From assembly GCA_018814945.1 (NCBI GenBank), contig JAHIYT010000167.1, positions 1 to 6,295 on the forward strand: a DNA stretch of 6,295 nt, given 5' to 3'. Shown here one piece after another: positions 4,862 to 6,295 of this stretch. Numbering within the stretch: the stretch's first letter is position 1; the number at the start of each line of letters is the position of its first letter. The position numbers were made by a program, and so were the translations under genes. A model generated the notes under the pieces. It was not told the DNA's origin, did no database searches, and saw nothing but the letters and a program-made list of their open reading frames with translations. Source of the DNA: Patescibacteria group bacterium (GTDB lineage Bacteria > Patescibacteriota > Gracilibacteria > UM-FILTER-43-11).

Positions 4862-5492
4862 CAAGATCTAAGAGAACAGCTTTCGGATCTTCCGCCTTTG
4901 TAACACCACTTGCAAGTAATACTCCTTTCGCTCCGAGTTCAATGCAGGTTTTTACATCTACTCCATTTTTCACACCGGCACCTACCAATAATTTTTCAGA
5001 TCCAATTAATTTTGCCGCATGCTCAATAATTTCCGGTTGAGAAGTTGAAACAGAAATATCACCTCCAATCAATTCCGGTGGTTCAACGGCAATAAAATCT
5101 GGATCAAATTCCAAAAAGCTCGCTCCTTCTTCTGGCGACTCGGCACAAACGACAGTAGTTAAGCCAATTTCCTTAGCTCTCTTGATACTTGCCTCCAAAA
5201 CTTCGCGTTTAAGACGTCTTTCGGAATGATTAAGTATTGTTCCAGCCGCCCCTGAATTTTTTACGCTCTCAGGCAAAATATGCCCAGTTCCACTTCCAAA
5301 ATTCACTGGATCAATATGCTGAGCAAATACTGGAATACTAACTTCTTGGCTTATTCTAGCCAAATCTATCGCCTGCACAGAAACCTGAATGTTAGCACCT
5401 GTTTCCTTTGCAACTTCTTCATGAATCTTCGCCAAAGCAACTGCCTTGTCACCTGTAGCAGATTCATACAATTTAAAATTGGTAATTATCAT
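4848..5492 (-). CDS. tpiA: Archaeal-type triosephosphate isomerase
   Basis: Interconverts dihydroxyacetone phosphate and glyceraldehyde 3-phosphate in glycolysis and gluconeogenesis. The 214 residues form a compact TIM barrel: N5 and K7 in TNFKLY, PVFAQHIDP (54-62), SGTGHILPESVK (67-78), catalytic H89 in LNHSERR, catalytic E137 in AVEPPELIGG with its flexible phosphate-gripping loop, GAGVKNG (171-177) and GVLLASGVTKA (190-200). Bacterial and eukaryotic TIMs have about 250 residues and read AYEPVWAIGTG at loop 6; the EPPELIG loop, QHIDP and short length are those of archaeal TIM (Pyrococcus, Methanocaldococcus type). The start fits: archaeal forms begin just before the NFK strand. It is the second gene of a leftward unit, 11 bases after the membrane-bound HTH gene, and its 3' end overlaps a convergent gene by 14 bases. 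No Shine-Dalgarno. Confidence 0.95.
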   Translation of the reverse strand: MIITNFKLYESATGDKAVALAKIHEEVAKETGANIQVSVQAIDLARISQEVSIPVFAQHIDPVNFGSGTGHILPESVKNSGAAGTILNHSERRLKREVLEASIKRAKEIGLTTVVCAESPEEGASFLEFDPDFIAVEPPELIGGDISVSTSQPEIIEHAAKLIGSEKLLVGAGVKNGVDVKTCIELGAKGVLLASGVTKAEDPKAVLLDLASGL

Positions 5493-5503
5493 TTTTTATG
5501 ATG

Positions 5504-6133
5504 TTAAGCAAACGCCCAAAGTAGGAATAGGATTGGTTCAGCAACCAAAAGAAGTCCTACAAGTGATAGATAGATCCATTTTGCAATTTTTTCGGCCCTC
5601 AATTTCTTCTCCATATTTTTAACAGCCTGTTCACCCTCAATAGCTTTTTGCTCAACAGCTAAATGTGCTTCCTTAAGCTCTTTTTCCTTCCTATTATAAT
5701 CGAGTAATGGAACCATATTCTTAACCTGAGATTCCAATTGGCCGACTCTGTAGGTAGCAGCTTCTAATCTTTCTTGTTTTTCCTTAAGGTCATTTTTGGC
5801 CTCAGCATACAAATTCTTATAAACTCCATCCTCTTTTTCACCTCTTTTTATGGATTCAACTTTTAAATTATCAACCTTAATATTAGACACATTAGACACG
5901 CCATTATCGACATTTTCATTGTCTAAATTAATGTCTAGGTTTGTCGAATTAACGTCCACAAAATGTCCAATATGTTCTTTAATAATCTGATCTACATCAT
6001 TACGTTTAATAAGGACACGACGACCGTTTTTTCTAGTTTTAAAGCGATGTTTTCTTATATATCTATCAACTGTTCTAGTTGATACCTTCAATATTTTACT
6101 TGCCTCCTCCCTATCTAAATACGTGGTGGACAT
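5504..6133 (-). CDS. Membrane-anchored helix-turn-helix protein with coiled coil
   Basis: A likely DNA-binding protein tethered to the cytoplasmic membrane; its target is unknown. The 209 residues show: an excisionase/MerR-like HTH (HTH_17 type) at 4-53, with YLDREEASKILKVSTRTVDRYIRKH as the helices and a basic wing RKNGRRVLIKRNDV (34-47); an Asn/Asp/Val-rich low-complexity linker at 58-92; a charged coiled-coil region at about 105-182; and one hydrophobic helix at about 186-208 that ends the protein. With no signal peptide, the N-terminal HTH should face the cytoplasm (tail-anchored topology). The linker DNA holds four copies of TGTCTA/TAGACA, and the leader has a palindrome of the same hexamer, so autoregulation is plausible. 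It precedes tpiA by 11 bases on the same strand. No Shine-Dalgarno; the ATG at 6133 sits at the edge of an imperfect palindrome. It could equally be a structural nucleoid- or DNA-to-membrane tether. Confidence 0.85.
   Translation of the reverse strand: MSTTYLDREEASKILKVSTRTVDRYIRKHRFKTRKNGRRVLIKRNDVDQIIKEHIGHFVDVNSTNLDINLDNENVDNGVSNVSNIKVDNLKVESIKRGEKEDGVYKNLYAEAKNDLKEKQERLEAATYRVGQLESQVKNMVPLLDYNRKEKELKEAHLAVEQKAIEGEQAVKNMEKKLRAEKIAKWIYLSLVGLLLVAEPILFLLWAFA
5884..5937. repeat. Cluster of four TGTCTA/TAGACA hexamers inside the HTH gene
   Basis: On the plus strand TAGACA lies at 5884-5889 and 5893-5898 and TGTCTA at 5920-5925 and 5932-5937, so two direct pairs face each other. They encode the Asn/Asp/Val/Ser-rich linker. 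The same hexamer forms both halves of the palindrome at 6175-6194. It may be a set of binding sites or just low-complexity coding DNA. Confidence 0.6.
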
Positions 6134-6152
6134 AATGACTATAATGGTTATG
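6131..6152. promoter_or_regulatory. Imperfect palindrome overlapping the HTH gene start codon
   Basis: A 22-base stretch begins CATAA and ends TTATG; 8 of its 11 symmetric pairs are complementary. It covers the ATG (6131-6133). It could be an operator or an mRNA hairpin hiding the start, but in AT-rich DNA it may be chance. Confidence 0.3.
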
Positions 6153-6174
6153 TATTATTTGTTTTTGTACAACT

Positions 6175-6194
6175 TGTCTATTATATATTAGACA
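6175..6194. promoter_or_regulatory. Putative operator or leader hairpin, TGTCTA-N8-TAGACA
   Basis: A 20-base near-perfect palindrome: TGTCTA (6175-6180), TTATATAT, TAGACA (6189-6194); the only asymmetry is one T/T pair in the spacer. It lies between the likely promoter (6231-6259) and the HTH gene start, so it would be in the 5' leader of that transcript. A second TATAAT is also present here on the minus strand (6185-6180). A self-complementary TTGTACAA lies beside it at 6165-6172. Confidence 0.55.
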
Positions 6195-6230
6195 GACAGT
6201 CTTGTATAGGTTTTGAGGGATATCAGATAA

Positions 6231-6259
6231 AATATAACGAACTTAGCAGTACTCGTCAA
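6231..6259 (-). promoter_or_regulatory. Promoter of the HTH-tpiA unit
   Basis: On the minus strand TTGACG (6259-6254), a 17-base spacer and TATATT (6236-6231) make a close sigma-70-type match. Transcription would start near 6224, leaving a leader of about 90 bases that holds the palindromes at 6175-6194 and 6131-6152. The rest of 6134-6295 shows no gene. Confidence 0.6.
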
Positions 6260-6295
6260 TTTATTTTGCAATTCTTTCAATAAAATAATCAAAAA

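Noticed and set aside
4863..4890. AAGATC/GATCTT inverted repeat as a terminator for the cassette
   Set aside because: The stem is 6 bp with a 16-base loop and no T run, and it lies inside tpiA coding sequence.
5280..5501. Open frame of 73 codons on the plus strand inside tpiA
   Set aside because: Antisense to a clear archaeal-type TIM; no coding features.
6211..6238. Rightward promoter TTTTGA-16-TATAAC toward the window's right edge
   Set aside because: The match is weak, it overlaps the stronger leftward promoter, and no rightward gene is visible before the end.

Overview
The window is AT-rich bacterial DNA, most likely from a Patescibacteria (Candidate Phyla Radiation, CPR) genome; this assignment is inferred. 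The cell is bacterial because it encodes a MurE-type peptidoglycan ligase and a bacterial-type TruB. The CPR signs are genes reduced to a minimum (a riboflavin kinase without its FAD synthetase half, a TruB without the PUA domain, a MurE without its N-terminal UDP-binding domain), tight packing, and two central-carbon enzymes of archaeal type (PEP carboxylase and triosephosphate isomerase). Almost no start codon has a Shine-Dalgarno sequence, and none of the seven complete genes whose stops are visible here (nor the eighth, a small ORF) ends in TGA.

Layout. Positions 1-1394 (minus) hold an archaeal-type PEP carboxylase cut by the window edge; it is an open frame of 464 codons without a stop. 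A 95-base divergent intergenic region (1395-1489) is largely an array of 7-bp repeats that appears to carry promoters in both directions. Rightward come riboflavin kinase (1490-1828), a 123-base gap with an inverted pair of 7-bp-periodic repeats, the MurE-like ligase (1952-3271) and, with no gap at all, truB (3272-3925), which itself contains an in-frame 7-bp repeat run. A terminator-like hairpin overlaps a good promoter at 3934-3974. It precedes three small genes of unknown function (3994-4861); the second and third overlap by one base and look like distant paralogues.

These converge, with a 14-base overlap, on a leftward two-gene unit: a membrane-anchored helix-turn-helix/coiled-coil protein (5504-6133), then archaeal-type triosephosphate isomerase (4848-5492), 11 bases apart. 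The 162-base region 6134-6295 holds a strong leftward promoter and several palindromes, one built from the hexamer TGTCTA, which also recurs four times inside the regulator gene.

Together the recognised genes cover anaplerosis and glycolysis, FMN synthesis, wall precursor assembly and tRNA pseudouridylation. The least explained parts are the three-gene cassette, the membrane-tethered HTH protein with its repeated hexamer sites, and the scattered 7-bp-period repeats.
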